NCBI GenBank assembly: GCA_029962745.1
Contig: CM057165.1
Coordinates: 3,874,340-3,938,339 of the forward strand
Source of the DNA: Echinometra lucunter
Taxonomy: Eukaryota > Echinodermata > Echinoidea > Camarodonta > Echinometridae
Reading direction: 5' to 3'
DNA length: 64,000 bases
Part shown: piece after piece, positions 1-14,400 of the stretch
Numbering within the stretch: position 1 is the first letter of the stretch
Layout of the letters: every line of letters starts with the position of its first letter
Translations under genes and position numbers: made by a program
The notes under the pieces: model-generated
The model's database searches: none
What the model saw: only the letters and a program-made list of their open reading frames with translations
Told to the model about the DNA's origin: nothing

Positions 1-317
1 ACTTTATCCTTTTTTTTTTCCAAGAAAGGCAAAGGAAATCTTTGACTATCTTTTCAATGACAATAATATACATTGTCCATGGCAAATGAAATTTATGCCA
101 GCATTATTAAATACAATGTGATTTCATTTTGTTGACCATATACAAAACAATTTAACAACAAATCCTGCATTGTCACTATTGTATGAAATAAAAGACACTA
201 AGTAGTTAAGGGTACTTATGTTGGTTCATAACCACACTTTCATTTTTTGAAGTAATGCCAACATTTCTGTAATTTTCACATTGTCTTTGTTTGTTACTAT
301 TGCTTTTTGGCTTGCAG

Positions 318-456
318 CTATAGAATGCTTCTTCGTACAATTACTACTCTAGAGGCTCAGAGGAAACAGGCTGTCAAGGATTTAGACAAACTGGTGACGG
401 CTCAAAGAGAAGCTCTCCGGAATCCTCTCAAGTTTGTTCACAAACTGCAGAAAAAG
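318..456 (+). CDS. ZZZ3: ZZZ3 exon: helical region
   Basis: The acceptor is CTTGCAG and the donor is AAAAAG/GTTGGT. The exon encodes a charged helix containing [16 protein letters not shown] and ending [12 protein letters not shown]. It leaves in phase 0. The first base completes a codon from an exon left of the window. Confidence 0.85.
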
Positions 457-1483
457 GTTGGTGAAAAGTCATGAGGCTGTTCTTATAACATAAGCTTGTT
501 ATACCGTAGGTGAATTTTCATTGCTCTGGCTATGCTTAATCTGTATTCTGTGTAAACTAATGCTTGATTCTCAAGCATACAAGGAAGGGGAATACTCGAC
601 ACAGAATGAATGATTGATAGAATTTCAATTTTGACTAATAGCAGAGAAACCTAATTCTTGATATAACACTACTATAGTTTTAATTTATCAGCTGGTATTC
701 ATGCCTGACTTCATTACAGGTGAACCAGACTAGCAGCTACTGAGTTTTGTACTTTGATTTTATGCCTTGTCATTAAAACAAACATAATGATGGGAAAAGG
801 ACTCCAGTTTTCGATATGATAATCTAATAATGTTCCAATATAACCATGTTTATGTTACAGGAAAAATTTAAATTTTGTTGATTTTATCCAACTTTTTTCT
901 CTGAAGGACACTTTGCACCTTCCTGCACCTCAACGCATCGTTCTTCTCCCTGAGATCCCATGGGGGCGCTATTTAGGTCATGCAGACAGTAAGGAGCTGA
1001 TCCAAGGTTTATCCCATCAGACCAGGGCTAGCTTGAAACAGAAAGGTAAATATATACCAAACCAAATAATAATAATGATGATGATAATAATGATAATAAT
1101 AATAATAACAACAATGATAATTATTCACATATCACTAATACCTTTTGCTTTTCCATGTTTCTCATGAGATAATTATCATATATGACCTAAAAATCTCAAT
1201 ATGATACATGAATTCTTGAAAAAAGGGAGTGTTTAGGGGTTGTATTCTCCCTTAATCAATGTATCCAACAATTTGAAAATAAAGGAGGCCAAATTATTTT
1301 TTTCACTCCTCCAGTTTGAAAAAAACTTTTCAGTGTACCTGTAAATCTGTATGATGATGAGAGGATGGCTCATATGTTATCTCTTTCTTCTTCTTTTTAT
1401 AGAAGTGTTAATGTGATGTCTGTTTTAATGAAAAATCAATGAAGAGTAAAGTAGACTTTCCCTTCTTTGAGAATCAGGGTCAT

Positions 1484-1523
<40 letters not shown>

Positions 1524-1546
1524 CTGTGTAACTTGAACTTATATAT

Positions 1547-1592
<46 letters not shown>

Positions 1593-1598
1593 ATATAG

Positions 1599-1683
<85 letters not shown>

Positions 1684-1835
1684 TATATATAAAGAAAGAT
1701 GTCCCCTCGCAAAACGTGTGCAGTGCTTCATTTTAGTACACAGTGAAAGAAAATAAATGGAATGAAGCTGACGTCGAGAGCTACGTCAGCTTCATTCCAT
1801 TTATTTTCTTTCACTATATACATCTATATATATAT

Positions 1836-1892
<57 letters not shown>

Positions 1893-2068
1893 CACACACA
1901 GTCAAACCTGCTTTAGCGACCACCTGTATAGAAAGACCACCTGTATATAAAGACCACAATTTTTGTTTCCCTTGAATAGATTTGCCCATTGAAACATGTA
2001 TTAAAGGAACATGTCCATAAAGACCACTTTTCTTGCCTCCCTTGGGCTGTCTTTATACACAGGTTTCA

Positions 2069-2105
<37 letters not shown>

Positions 2106-5100
2106 TTTATTTTTTTTTCAGCTCGAATTACTCAATATATTTTTTCTTTAATTACTACCTCTTATTATTATTATTATTATTATTAAGTATTTAGCATCAC
2201 CTGGGCCTGGGAGGGGAAAAAACGAACTTAATCACTGTGACCCTCGGGTCTCTTGTCCCAATATAACTTTTTGGGATGTGCAGGTGAGCCACTACACCGG
2301 GGATTCCCCTTACTCTTCTTCCAGTAGTGGAGTCAGTGGGCTCTTAACGCGCAAAGGTGGTGACTCTCCTCTACACGGGCCCTCTATTTAACGTCCAATC
2401 CGTGGGACAGAATCTTTTTTCACAGAAAAAGCCTGTGTCTATTAAAACCATTTTGTGAGATATGATTTTTTGATGTGCTTCGATTTAACATGTGTTTCTA
2501 TTGGGGCCTGATTTAATTGTGTGTGTGCCCTACAGAAGGGAAAGCTCTGAAAGAACATTCATCCCAGGTTTTGAAATCATCCATCAATTTGTTCTGTTTT
2601 TTTCTAGATTCAGCCGAGGACCCAGGAGCAGGAACAAGCACATCATCAGGACCAAAAGAAGACCAGACCGTGGATGAGGAGGAGAAGGTATGAGACCAGG
2701 AACCAGTTACACGTACAGCACAGGCATAGCTATAATAATAATGATGATATTCCGTTCTTGTATAGCACATATCCCTTTATTATCTAACGTCTCTGTACAC
2801 TTCCAAAGGACTTTGGATATGATTACTAGCCATTACAGTGCTCAAGCATTTTGAGGAATTAATTCCTACCAGGTACCCTTTTACTTCACCTGGGTCGAGT
2901 GTGGCAAATGTAGATTGATGTCTTGCCAGGGGATGTTAGTGCTGCGCCAGGGATTTGAACCCCATACCTTGTGGTTCACAATCAGCAAACTTATCCACTA
3001 GACCAGAACACCTCTAGCTATGCCATTTTGAATGAAGGGGGCGGGTTGCCTGACCAAAATTATTGTTGAATGTCTAACAAATGCCAGTCTATGCACCGTA
3101 AGATGTCCAACTAGAAAAAAAAAAGATTTACCTTTTATTTGTCCCCTTTTGGAATAATAATAGTAGTAATAGTAATTATGATAATTTTCTGTTCCTGTAT
3201 AGTGCACATCACATTATTATCTAACATCTCTATGCACTTCCAAAGGACTTTGGATGTTATTATATATTTCTTTTTCCTGTACAAATTCTTGTACATTGTA
3301 CCATGGTCTGAAAACATTGCGAATGAGACGTAGGGATGTCTATTTCTGTTTTTGTTTTATTTTTAGAACAAGAGTGTGATTCGTGGACGCATATGGGATG
3401 AATCTAAACCAGATACCTTTAATCGGCTTTGGACTGTGGGAGAACAGGTTTGATAGTCATTTCATCATCACTGTAAAGCATAAAAACAGGATTTTTATTT
3501 TTGCTATCTATTAGAGGACAAATCCAAAATCCAAAGTATTTTCCCCATACATTACAGACTGCATCAGAGATTTTAGTACACCTGGTGATTGTATTGAACT
3601 GAAACTTTGAAAGCCTCGATATAGCTTAACAAACTGGTCTGAAAGAGAAACTTGAGTTCAGGGAAATGCTGAAAATAATTTGTGAGCTCTCTCATTCTTT
3701 TAATGTCAGTTAGGGTGAATATCATAGTAGAAAGATTCCCTTATAAGGATTGTTCCGTAAATGACTCGTATTCACAAGAAGATTTAAAATAGTTGAAGTG
3801 TTCGGGCGGAACATTCGTGTCACATTTGTGCCTGGTCCCATGAACTCAAATCTGTGTGTATTGCCTTTTGGGGTAAATGAGTGAATTTCTTATCACTTTG
3901 ATAATCCCAGAGTCTCATGCTAGACGCCTGTGTTTATTTTAGTTTCTTTCTTCTTCTTTCCGTTGTTATGCCGACAGAAGCGTCTAGAAGACCTACTCAT
4001 CAAGTACCCGTCTGAGGAGGTTGAAGCAAGAAGATGGGAAAAGATTGCTAAGGAGCTTGGGAACAGGACGCGCCATCAGGTTCGTATGTGAGATAAACCA
4101 ATAGACACAAACTCTATTTGTATCCATGATTGTGATTGTGTTGGTGGTGATATGAAATTACAAAATGGTTTTGGTTGTGTCATGGTGGAAGCAAAAATGT
4201 GACGAATGGCCTTTAAAAGCCAAGTCCACAGCGAGATGAAGTTCATTTCAATTAAAAGAATAAAAAATTCCAAACCAGTGAAAATTGGATGAAAATTGGA
4301 TGAAAATTGGATGCAAAATAAGGAAGTTATGAATTTTTGAGTTATTTGCTATTTTTTTGCAAACAGTTCGTTAAAAGTTGATATGAATATTCAGTGAGTG
4401 AGTTTATGAGGTATATATATACAGGAATGACAAAAAAATTATGTGTTGGTCATAAGCATGAAAATTTGTCCTAAATACTCCTTATATACCTACAAAATGG
4501 TATGACTTTTCAGTTTTAGTGAGAAAAAATGAAAACTTTCCGAAATTTTTGTATAGATTTTTATGGAGAGAAGTGAATGTATGACATCACCAACTCATCA
4601 ATGAATATTCATATTGAATGTTCAAGAACTGTTTTGGGAAAAATTGGGAAAATTGAAAATTCATAACTTTCTAATTTTGCATTCGGTTGTCATCAAATTT
4701 TTGCTGTTTTGTTTGGAATTGTTTATTCTGTTCATTGAAATGAACTTCAACTTGCTGTGGACACCTATAAGTTACTAATGATCAGAAGTGTCATGTTTTT
4801 TTACACCTTGTATAATGCAATCGAGGTAAAGTGTAAATGAATAGAAATCTGAATGGTTATGTGAAACAAGATATAGTATTTATGACATTGCAGTGAAGTG
4901 AGTCATACAGAGAGAGATGTTGATAAGGTGATTTGTTATTCTCCGTCCAAATATCCAGAGGATGTATTTATTTTAGTGTCGTGAATTACTTGTTGGTGCA
5001 TCTGTTTAGGGGGATGTTTGTGTTTCAGTGGACTTTTTGCAGACATGTATTAATAAGGTATGCATATGTACAGGGTTCTCACTAGAAAAATATCCGCACA

Positions 5101-8100
5101 CGGTTCCCACCCTGCGCAAAGCGTGGAAGTTTCGGAAGTTTTACGGAATAACACCTTAAGTTAGGTGTGGCGGCAGTATATGCTATAGTAAAAGGATGAA
5201 AAATACTTTTTGGTAAGCAGGAGTTGTCTACTAATGGCATAAAAGTAAAAATACATTGCCAAAAAGCAAAACAATCTGTGACATTTATCATTATTGTTGG
5301 GAATATATACTCCAATATTTTTTTACCCTTGTTGCCCCGCATGGTGCAGCAATTTCACACATGGTTCTTCCTTGTCTGAAATCCTTTACGCATGGTATTG
5401 GAACCATGGGTGTTATATACTGGCAAGAACCATGCATATGTATGCCTGGGATCAGCCTATACCATCACCATCCAAAAGACGTGGCTTGGTTTTGAACCTT
5501 CGTCCATCAGAGTCAGTTTATTGATAAAGACAGCTGAGCATACAGCTAGACCACTCACATCTCTTTCCCCCACCTCCGATGTAGGTTGCCAGCCGAGTGC
5601 AGAAGTATTTCATCAAGCTTGGCAAAGCCGGGCTACCCATTCCTGGTCGAATGCCTAACATGGCGACGTATACCACCAAGAAGGTAGGTAGCTGTGTAGG
5701 AAACCAGCGATAATAAGTGTTGGATTAAACTTCTCAGAAGAACTCTCTTGGTGCTTGAGACACTTTGAAGACATGATCATTATGTTTGGAAAAGCCAGTC
5801 TTTAATCTGTGTTTGGGGGGGGGGTGTTATGTGTTGTTATTTTTTTTTTGTCTCTCTTTTTGATATAACATTTTATTTGAAAGAATCATAATATTATTTA
5901 TTTTGTAATACTCTTTATAAAGAGACAAAGTATTGTATCAAGGTGGAAGGTGAAGGGAGATCTGATGGAAAGAAAGAGCAGCTAAAAAGGTCGCTGATTT
6001 CCAGTTTTTGAACATTGTTTATTTTTGGTGGATGTAATATTTCATACTACCAGATAGCAATGTGCTACTTCACTGAAACAGCAGTTGGTGTGTTCATGTG
6101 ATCAACAGTTGAAATCATTAGAGAACTATATACACAAATAGCTTTTATTGAGCTTTCCTCTGTATCATGTTTTTGTAATTTGTCATTTCTTACAGCCATC
6201 TCAGCGCCGATTTGTCAACCCTTACAACAGGCTGACCATGGCGCCCTCTACATTCCTTCAGTCGATCCGAGCACCTGTCCTCATGAATGAAGATGATGAT
6301 GCACTGGACTACGAAATGGACTACGATGCAGATTCCATAATGGTATGATCATTATACATGTGCCAAGTTTCTTCCCGTTATTTTGTTAGCTAGAATGTTA
6401 ACTTTTTTGAGTAAACAAATTTTCCACCTTCCAAGGACCAGGAGCCGTTTTCTGAAAACTATATTTTTTGTTGAATAAAGGGAAACATTGGTAATTGTCA
6501 TAAAACAAACTGACATTGTGCTGAACAAAGACTTAGTGATACTTGTTTCAGTAACTTTAACATACATGTAGTTCTAAATACACTGTACCATAACTACATT
6601 AGTGTGGATGTGTACATTCCATCGTGGGTCATGCACTTTTGTTGTTCTTTGAGGTAGAAAGGAGACTTCTTAGTAACCTTTTACAGAGGGTCCCCATTTA
6701 GCACTTAGCCTTAGCTTATTCATGGTGATTGTTTTTTTTTTCTCCCCCTCCTTTCTTTTTTTGCAGGGGGGGGGGGGGGGGGGAGGGAGAGGTGCTTTTC
6801 CCATTAAAGAAAAAAAAATTGAGAAGTACATGTAAATAGTACCCATTCCCATGGGTCTGAGAATGTGATACTGGAAATATGGCAGCAGTATCCTAAGGAT
6901 TCAATTTTGCTTGCTTTGCATCCATTTAAAGCAACAACAGCAACAACAACAAAATAATATTTGATTGAAGAATATTCAGGCAATTATCCCCAACAAGCCA
7001 GTGGCCTGTTTTTGTTTCCCCTGCTTCCTTTTATTTCAGTTATTTGGAACCATGTGTTTTAAATATTTTGAAGTTTTTTAACCCGCTAAGCACGATTTGA
7101 GATTTGATTGAAGAATATTCAGGCAATTATCCCCAACAAGCCAGTGGCCTGTTTTTGTTTCCCCTGCTTCCTTTTATTTCAGTTATTTGGAACCACGTGT
7201 TTTAAATATTTTGAAGTTTTTTAACCCGCTAAGCACGATTTGAGATTGGTATAACTAATGCTGGGAGCCAGGCCGGGCTGGAACCCGGAGACCGGCGAGT
7301 TGGAGGGATTTCTACCGGACCAAGCCGGGTTGATGGCTGAAACAGCAAAGATCGGAAGCCGATATCATGACTTCAGAAACACCACATAAACAACGAGAAA
7401 ATAAGGACTGTGCTCAGTTTTTTTCTTCCCAAATATCCTGTCACTCATTTCAGCAGATAGCAAGCACATATTTGAAAACAAAGTTGAAGAGGCAGAGTGT
7501 TCATTGTAAAGACGCAAATGTTTTTAATTTGCAATCACACTCTGGTTTGCAAGTGCAGCCGCGCCACATGCATGACTAGCGATAGTGCTAGCTAGCGTGG
7601 TGCTACAGGCTGAGTGCTAGTGGGCATGCACCTATCGAGTAGCAGGAGGGGGTCATTGAAGGAAGTGCAGACCAAACACGGGTGATGCAAAATTTGTGTG
7701 ACAGTGAGTAGAATAATCGGGATGATATTTTTGATGTAGAATGACAGGATATTAAAATTAAATATGGCAACAGTGATGTGAAATTACAAAGCATTTATTT
7801 GATTATTTGATATATGATACTGAGATATCATGAAAAAATGAAATAAAAAATAAACTGTCTGGGTTGACTGATGTTCAGGTCCGCATGGTGACAAAAACCA
7901 GAATAAAATCACTTACGAACAACACTCACTTAAAAAGAAAAGATGAAGAATTTGTCAACCTGTTCCAACACTCTTCTTTACTAATGTTCCTCTGAAAACC
8001 AATTTAATATAGTGGAATTCCCCCATGAAATCTTATTGCAACATTGATAGCGTGAGAAGATTTGTAAACAATGTGGTCACTGAATGAGCGCGAACATAAT

Positions 8101-8160
8101 CCCCTTTGTATGGTTTCCAAGGCAGCGGGCTTTGATTCTCTCTCCCCCTTTCCTCCCTAG

Positions 8161-8195
<35 letters not shown>

Positions 8196-8376
8196 CCCCC
8201 ACTGATAGTGACCCATTGGGGGAAAACAAAACATTGATATCAACTTTATTTCAAGGTGAAGATATTTTACTACATCTAGACAAAACAAGGCCAGTTCGTT
8301 ATCTCCCTCTCTCTCAGCTCGGACCCCTCACATGCTCATGCACGCTGCATCCATTGGCTGTCTGTACTGTCCTCCG

Positions 8377-8430
<54 letters not shown>

Positions 8431-11400
8431 GTATCAGCTGAGTCTGGTGCTCACATGACAGGGCATCGACACTCCCATTCGCCGAATCTCGTATTTGGTC
8501 TTGAATATTCATAAGTTCTTACACAAAAAGCTCTAGCCCCGCATGCATGGCGCGCTCGAAGATCGAAGGCAGAGACTTGATCTTCTTGCTCCAGTGACAT
8601 TGTGGAAAACAAAAAACAAGGCTATCAACTGTATTTTATGCCAAAAATATAATTTTCTACAACATTAAATAGACACAGCAACATGATCTTTATCATGGTC
8701 CCACTTTCCCTCGCATGCTTACGTCTGCCTCAGCTCAGTCTGTAATTCCTTCTGTAGTCTTATCACATGAACTTTGAACCATGCATCGGCTCACATGACA
8801 ATATCATCATTCCCATTGGTCGAATCTCGTATTTGGAGTTGAATATTCATAAGTTTCATAACACAGAAAGCCCTGCGATGGGAAGAATGGGAGGACGGAG
8901 GCTGCTTTCTCCCCGCACGCTTAAAGATAAACAACCTTTATTCCCATTCACTGGTACATGCGGCGCACATGGCAAACACAAAGAAGTTTGCTTTGCATGC
9001 CATATTTTTTCCACATTCTCTTAGCGCTCCGAGTTCCGTGCCGGCCCAGGACCCGGAAAGGAATTTTGCCAAGCCTTCCAATCCGGTTTCGAGCCGAGTT
9101 TACCCTCCGGGCACCAACATTAGGTATAACACATATTTTTTATAGACCCCAGCCCAAATTATCTTAAGTATCCAATGGGTTAAAGCAAACTGAACCCTGG
9201 GAAAAATCAATTTTAGTGGAAAGAGGGCATAAAGACAAGCAATTTTGTTTAAAGTTCCATCAAAATTGCTATTAAATAAGAAAGTTATGAAAGTTTGAAA
9301 GTCTTGGTGTACTTTATATGGTGATCATCAAATTGTCAATGTTGCTTGAAAAATGGCATTTTTTCACACAATTTCATATTTTCTCCACTGTCTCTAAAGA
9401 TACTGCTTGCCTCTTGGTAAACACAACATATGTTGTGTAAAAAACATTCCTGTAAAAAAAGGAGACAAGCTGCACCTTGAGAGATAATGGACAAAATCTG
9501 AAATTTTCTGTACAAAGCATATGGAGAGATGTCCACAAAAACCTGCCATTTTGAAGCAACATTGCCAATTTAAGGATCACCATAGAAAGTAAATCAGGAC
9601 TTTTCAAACTTTCATAACTTTCTCATTTCGTAACTGATTCTGATGGGACATTTTTTAAATGCTTCTTTCTATCCCCTCTTTTCCTTAAAGTTGCTATTCA
9701 TAGGTTTTGAATATGCTCGAATTTCATATCAAAATAAAGTTTATGGTGCACACATCACTATGAAACCGATTGAAACTTTTGAAAAGTAAGTGGGAAAAAA
9801 ATATTGCCTGTCACAAATCGATAAAACAGACCCCCAATGTTGCCTGTGCATACGTTGCCCAACTCGATGCGAGAGCCGTGACGTCATCGTAGGTACAATA
9901 GCCTGTGATGTGGTGTGTTGTGAATGTGGTTAATGTGATGCGTCGTGTCTGAGGGAGTGATTAAAACGATGTTTCTGCATTGTTTGTATGAATTCATCAT
10001 TCTGTGAATGTTTACAAAGTATGTTTCAACCATTCTATTTAACATTATTCATATCATAATGTCGGAGAAATTCTACAATTTAATGATTACTTTTTGCACT
10101 TAGTAAGGGGAAAAAATCCCATAATATAATAGAACAGTCTCCCTTGTACATGCTATGTAACGGTTGTGGGGCATACCATTTTAATTTCAGGGGTGTTATA
10201 ATTCACGAAAGACGGAGGGATAGACGGAATACTTTGTTTTCTTGAATTTTAGATTGTTTTCTTGGTGAATAGTTTGAACTTGTATGAAGAAAATATAGAA
10301 ACGGTAATCACCTTACTGCCAATTTGTTTTTCTTTTCTATTAAGTAGCTAATTTATATTTACATGTGCTTATAAGCTCAAGTTAACTTTTCCATACTCAG
10401 CATTTCAGTAGTCAATTGTCTGTATGTAGTAGGTAGGTGAGGTGAAGGTGAGAGTAATTTGGCTTGTAATTCAATTAGGCCTTTGGTGATAGTCTAAGCT
10501 CAGTTATAATTTCGTATCTGGGTTATTTTCACTGTTTATTTGCTTGAAAATCATCATAACCTGCACTAAAAAAATAAATTCCTTGAAAAATATTTTTCGA
10601 ATGAAATTCTTTATTGAAATCACGTTTAATCAGAGTATTACAGGCAAAAAAAACCCTTGATAAAGACTTGAAGCTATTATATATATGATATTCACTTCTA
10701 CACCCCGGCTCTACACTATCTGAGATCAGTGGTGACGTCCAGTCTCTGTATGCTAGCTAGCCATTCCTATCATAGTAAATACGAGATTTTAGTAAAGAGG
10801 AATGTTGTAGATCAAGATAGTTTCTACAAGAAGCATCAATTTTCCTTAGGAAACAATATTATCTAGGTAACTTCTACATACAATCATGATTTGTCGAACG
10901 CGTCTCTTAATCACTTCTGTCTCTGAGTCTGAGAATTTGATACAACGTCGTTTTTGGACGTAGTTTGATGTTTGCATCACGGGGACATGGTTTTCTTTGT
11001 CATTTTCATGTCAATTTCCTACTTAAAATTCTGCTTTGACCAAAAAAGAAAAGAAAATCAACTCGTCAGTGAGGTAATGTAAATATTAAGCCACTGCAGT
11101 TTTGCCTCCTCTCTTAATAACAGCATCTAAAATCCATCAAAATTGCATGCTATCATCTCAGTGCACAATGTTTTATTACGTGCAAGCGGCTAGCTGAACG
11201 CAGATGGTACATATGCATACGTCATCATTGGGGACCCGTTTCGCTCGCAGCCACTTCCGGGTTCTGAGAATCAGAGAGGCGTTTTCGGAAAACGTGTTTT
11301 TAGATAATTTCTTGGAATTCACAGGAGCAATAATGAACACCACTGTCTTCTACATACTTCCCCATTTCCATCCATATATAATAACCCTATTCCGTGATTT

Positions 11401-14400
11401 TCTTTGAATCTCACCTTTAAGATTTATTTTCCCCAGGGTTTTTGGTTTCCTTTAATTAAAGAGTGGAAATAAATGAATGAAATGAATACTGTCAATATCC
11501 CTTGTTTATTTGACCTTGTATTTGAAGGAAGATGATGACATCCCGAGTGAGCTGAAAGATTCTGAAGAATACAAGGAGTTGGTAAGACTCAAGAAGTTGA
11601 GAAACATCACCCTCAAACAACAGGTGAGTAGAGGTGGTGGAGTTGATCAGAATACTGCCTGTAATATCTGCCAAGCTTTATGTCTTGGAATAGACAAAGA
11701 TTGGAAATTTGAGAGGAACGAGAAATCAAAACAAACAAATAATAGAAAGTTCAATTCAAACGGCTGACCAGCTGTGGAAAATAAGAAAAAATTGAAGTTA
11801 TTGTTAAGTTTTATTGATACCTGAGTTATGTTTTGTGGTGAATTGAATATTTATCCAACCTCTGCTATATGTGCTGGTATAACGGTACATATTACTTGCT
11901 ATTCTTTAAAAAATGGATTTTTATGCATCCACATACTGACAGATGGTGTTGGTGGCATTATGTTTTTTGGTTTACCGACCGTTCATCCATTTTTTTTCGT
12001 TAAAGCAATATCTCAAGAACCATTTGAGGTATGAACTGCAAACTTAGTCCCAGTATCGTGTATCACCGCAGGTAAACAATCTGATTAGATTTTGTAGTAC
12101 AATATATGTAGGTCAAAAGTCATGGTCAGTTGTTCACAAAGGTCAGTGTATGAAATTTCAGGTTTTAGTAGGTCTGGTCTGATATTTTTTTCCATATATG
12201 CATGTGTTTCACAAGGAGAAAAATCTTCAAATTGTGATGTTTATGTTGATTATTAATGTATGTTTTTCCTGTGTTGTTATATGCAGGGTCTCTTAGGAAA
12301 ACAGTTTATTGCTGATAGAGCTATCCTGTTCAAATAAACGAAATGATATTTAAAAAAAAGAGTCATAGGGTCGGAAAAGTATTGTTGATTATTTTCAAGT
12401 GTTGTTTCCGTGATAATAAGGCAGGGAATTTAGTCAATGATGAGTGAAATGTATTTCTAGGTGGAAGAGGTAATGGTAATTACATGTAGGATGTAGCTTT
12501 TTCTTGAGATGTGCATAAATATAAATTGTGTAGAATGCAGAGGCATAATTGTTGATCGCATGCTGTTAGTTGCTCTTGTTTGACCAGTTTTGTCGTATGT
12601 TGAGAGATTTGTAATGTTGATTTATACCATTGGTAATTTCTTTGAAAAGGTAATGACTGTGTCCTTATTAATGTATTTCTCTCAATTTCTTCTTTCTCGT
12701 TATGCTCAAACAGTCTGATATGAGCCATGTTGGCTATAGCTGTGATGGTTGTGGTGTTGCACCCATCGTTGGCGTGAGGTGGCACTGTGTGAACTGCCCC
12801 ATGGAAATCTCAACAGACCTGTGCCAAAACTGTGTGAATGAGTAAGTATTCCAAGGATCATTCACACAAGCTATGTTAGTTTGTTTCAGTTCAAGATGGC
12901 ATTGTTTTGCCCCATTGAAAACTCCACATATGTATGCAAACATTGTGTGAATGAGTAAGTAGCTGTAGGTTTGCTCACATTGCTCTCAGATCATCTTGTG
13001 TCTGTCTGAAAAAGTTTAGTGTGAATTGCCTCATCCACATATCTGTAGGGGTGCCGTAGTCGAGCAGTTTAAGGCGCTTGACTGGAGATGCAAATGTTGC
13101 GGGTTCGATTCCTGGCACGGCAGTTATGCCCTTTAGCAAGGCATTTTATCTATATTGCTGTTTTATCGTATATCAAATTAATTAATGTGTTATATGCATA
13201 TTGATACCAATGTGTGCCTGTGTTGTTTAAAAAAAAATAATCTGTGTCCAAAACTGTGAATGAGCAAGTATTTCTAGATGTGTTCATATTGCTGTGATGT
13301 GTGTCACTTTGATATTGAAGGAGTGTTCACATTGCTATGAGATCTGTTGATTTGTGGGAGATTATGTAAGAAGTGCCTCATCAAAATCTATATATGAATG
13401 CTGTTTAGTGATGAAAATTGTCAGGGCTTCCTCTTGCTTGAGCTTTTTGTGTCTTCTTGTGACATGATCCTTTAAAATTTTGCTAGACTAAGTGGAATGT
13501 CAAGGTTTTTTGTGGTTTTTTTTTTGTAGGTGTGTTTAATACACTTTGCTTCTTCTCTCTCTCCATGGTTATCTCACATTCATACTTCTCAAATTGACTT
13601 TGTGTGTATGTGGTGTGTGTAGCACTTTGTAACCGCGATGAAAAAGTGCTATATCACATAATCTTTGGATTGGATTGGATAGAATTGTGTGTACTAATGT
13701 AAGAGAAATATCAGTGTTCAGTTTGTATGTTGTGTTTGTAAAACAAGTTGATTACTTTCCAAAGTTTCAATAAAGAAATAGCTCTAGTACTACCAACTAT
13801 ACTAAAGCTTTTGTAGCACCCTCACAAGAGTAAAATGCAAGGATAAAGAGAAATTTAAATTCAGAACAATTTTACACAGAACCAAGTTAAACACATTGCT
13901 GGAAAAATAACAACAAAAATCTCTCTCTCTCGCTTTCTTTCTTTTAATATTTTTACATTCTTTCTCTTTCTCTCTACTAGGCATAGGCCAATGATCTATC
14001 CCCCTCTGAATGTTTTTTCTATCTGTTCCTTGTATATACATGTATTCATCCCATAAATAATAATAATGATAATAATGATAATAATGATAATAATAATAAT
14101 AATAATGATAATAATGATAATAATGATAATAATGATAATAATGATAATAATAATGATAATAATGATGATAATAATGATAATAATGATAATAATAATGATA
14201 AAAATGATAATAATGATAATAATGATAATAATGATAATAATAATGATAATAATAATGATAATAATGATAATAATGAAATGATAATAATAATGATAATAAT
14301 GATAATAATAATGATAATAATGATAATAATAATGATAAAAATGATAATAATGATAATAATAATGATAAAAATGATAATAATGATAATAATAATGATAAAA

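Noticed and set aside
1483..2186. Open frames of 60-80 codons rich in Tyr/Ile
   Set aside because: They are translations of AT dinucleotide repeats and a MITE.
8084..8514. Ser/Leu-rich 124-codon frame
   Set aside because: Produced by two CT microsatellites inside a transposon-like region.
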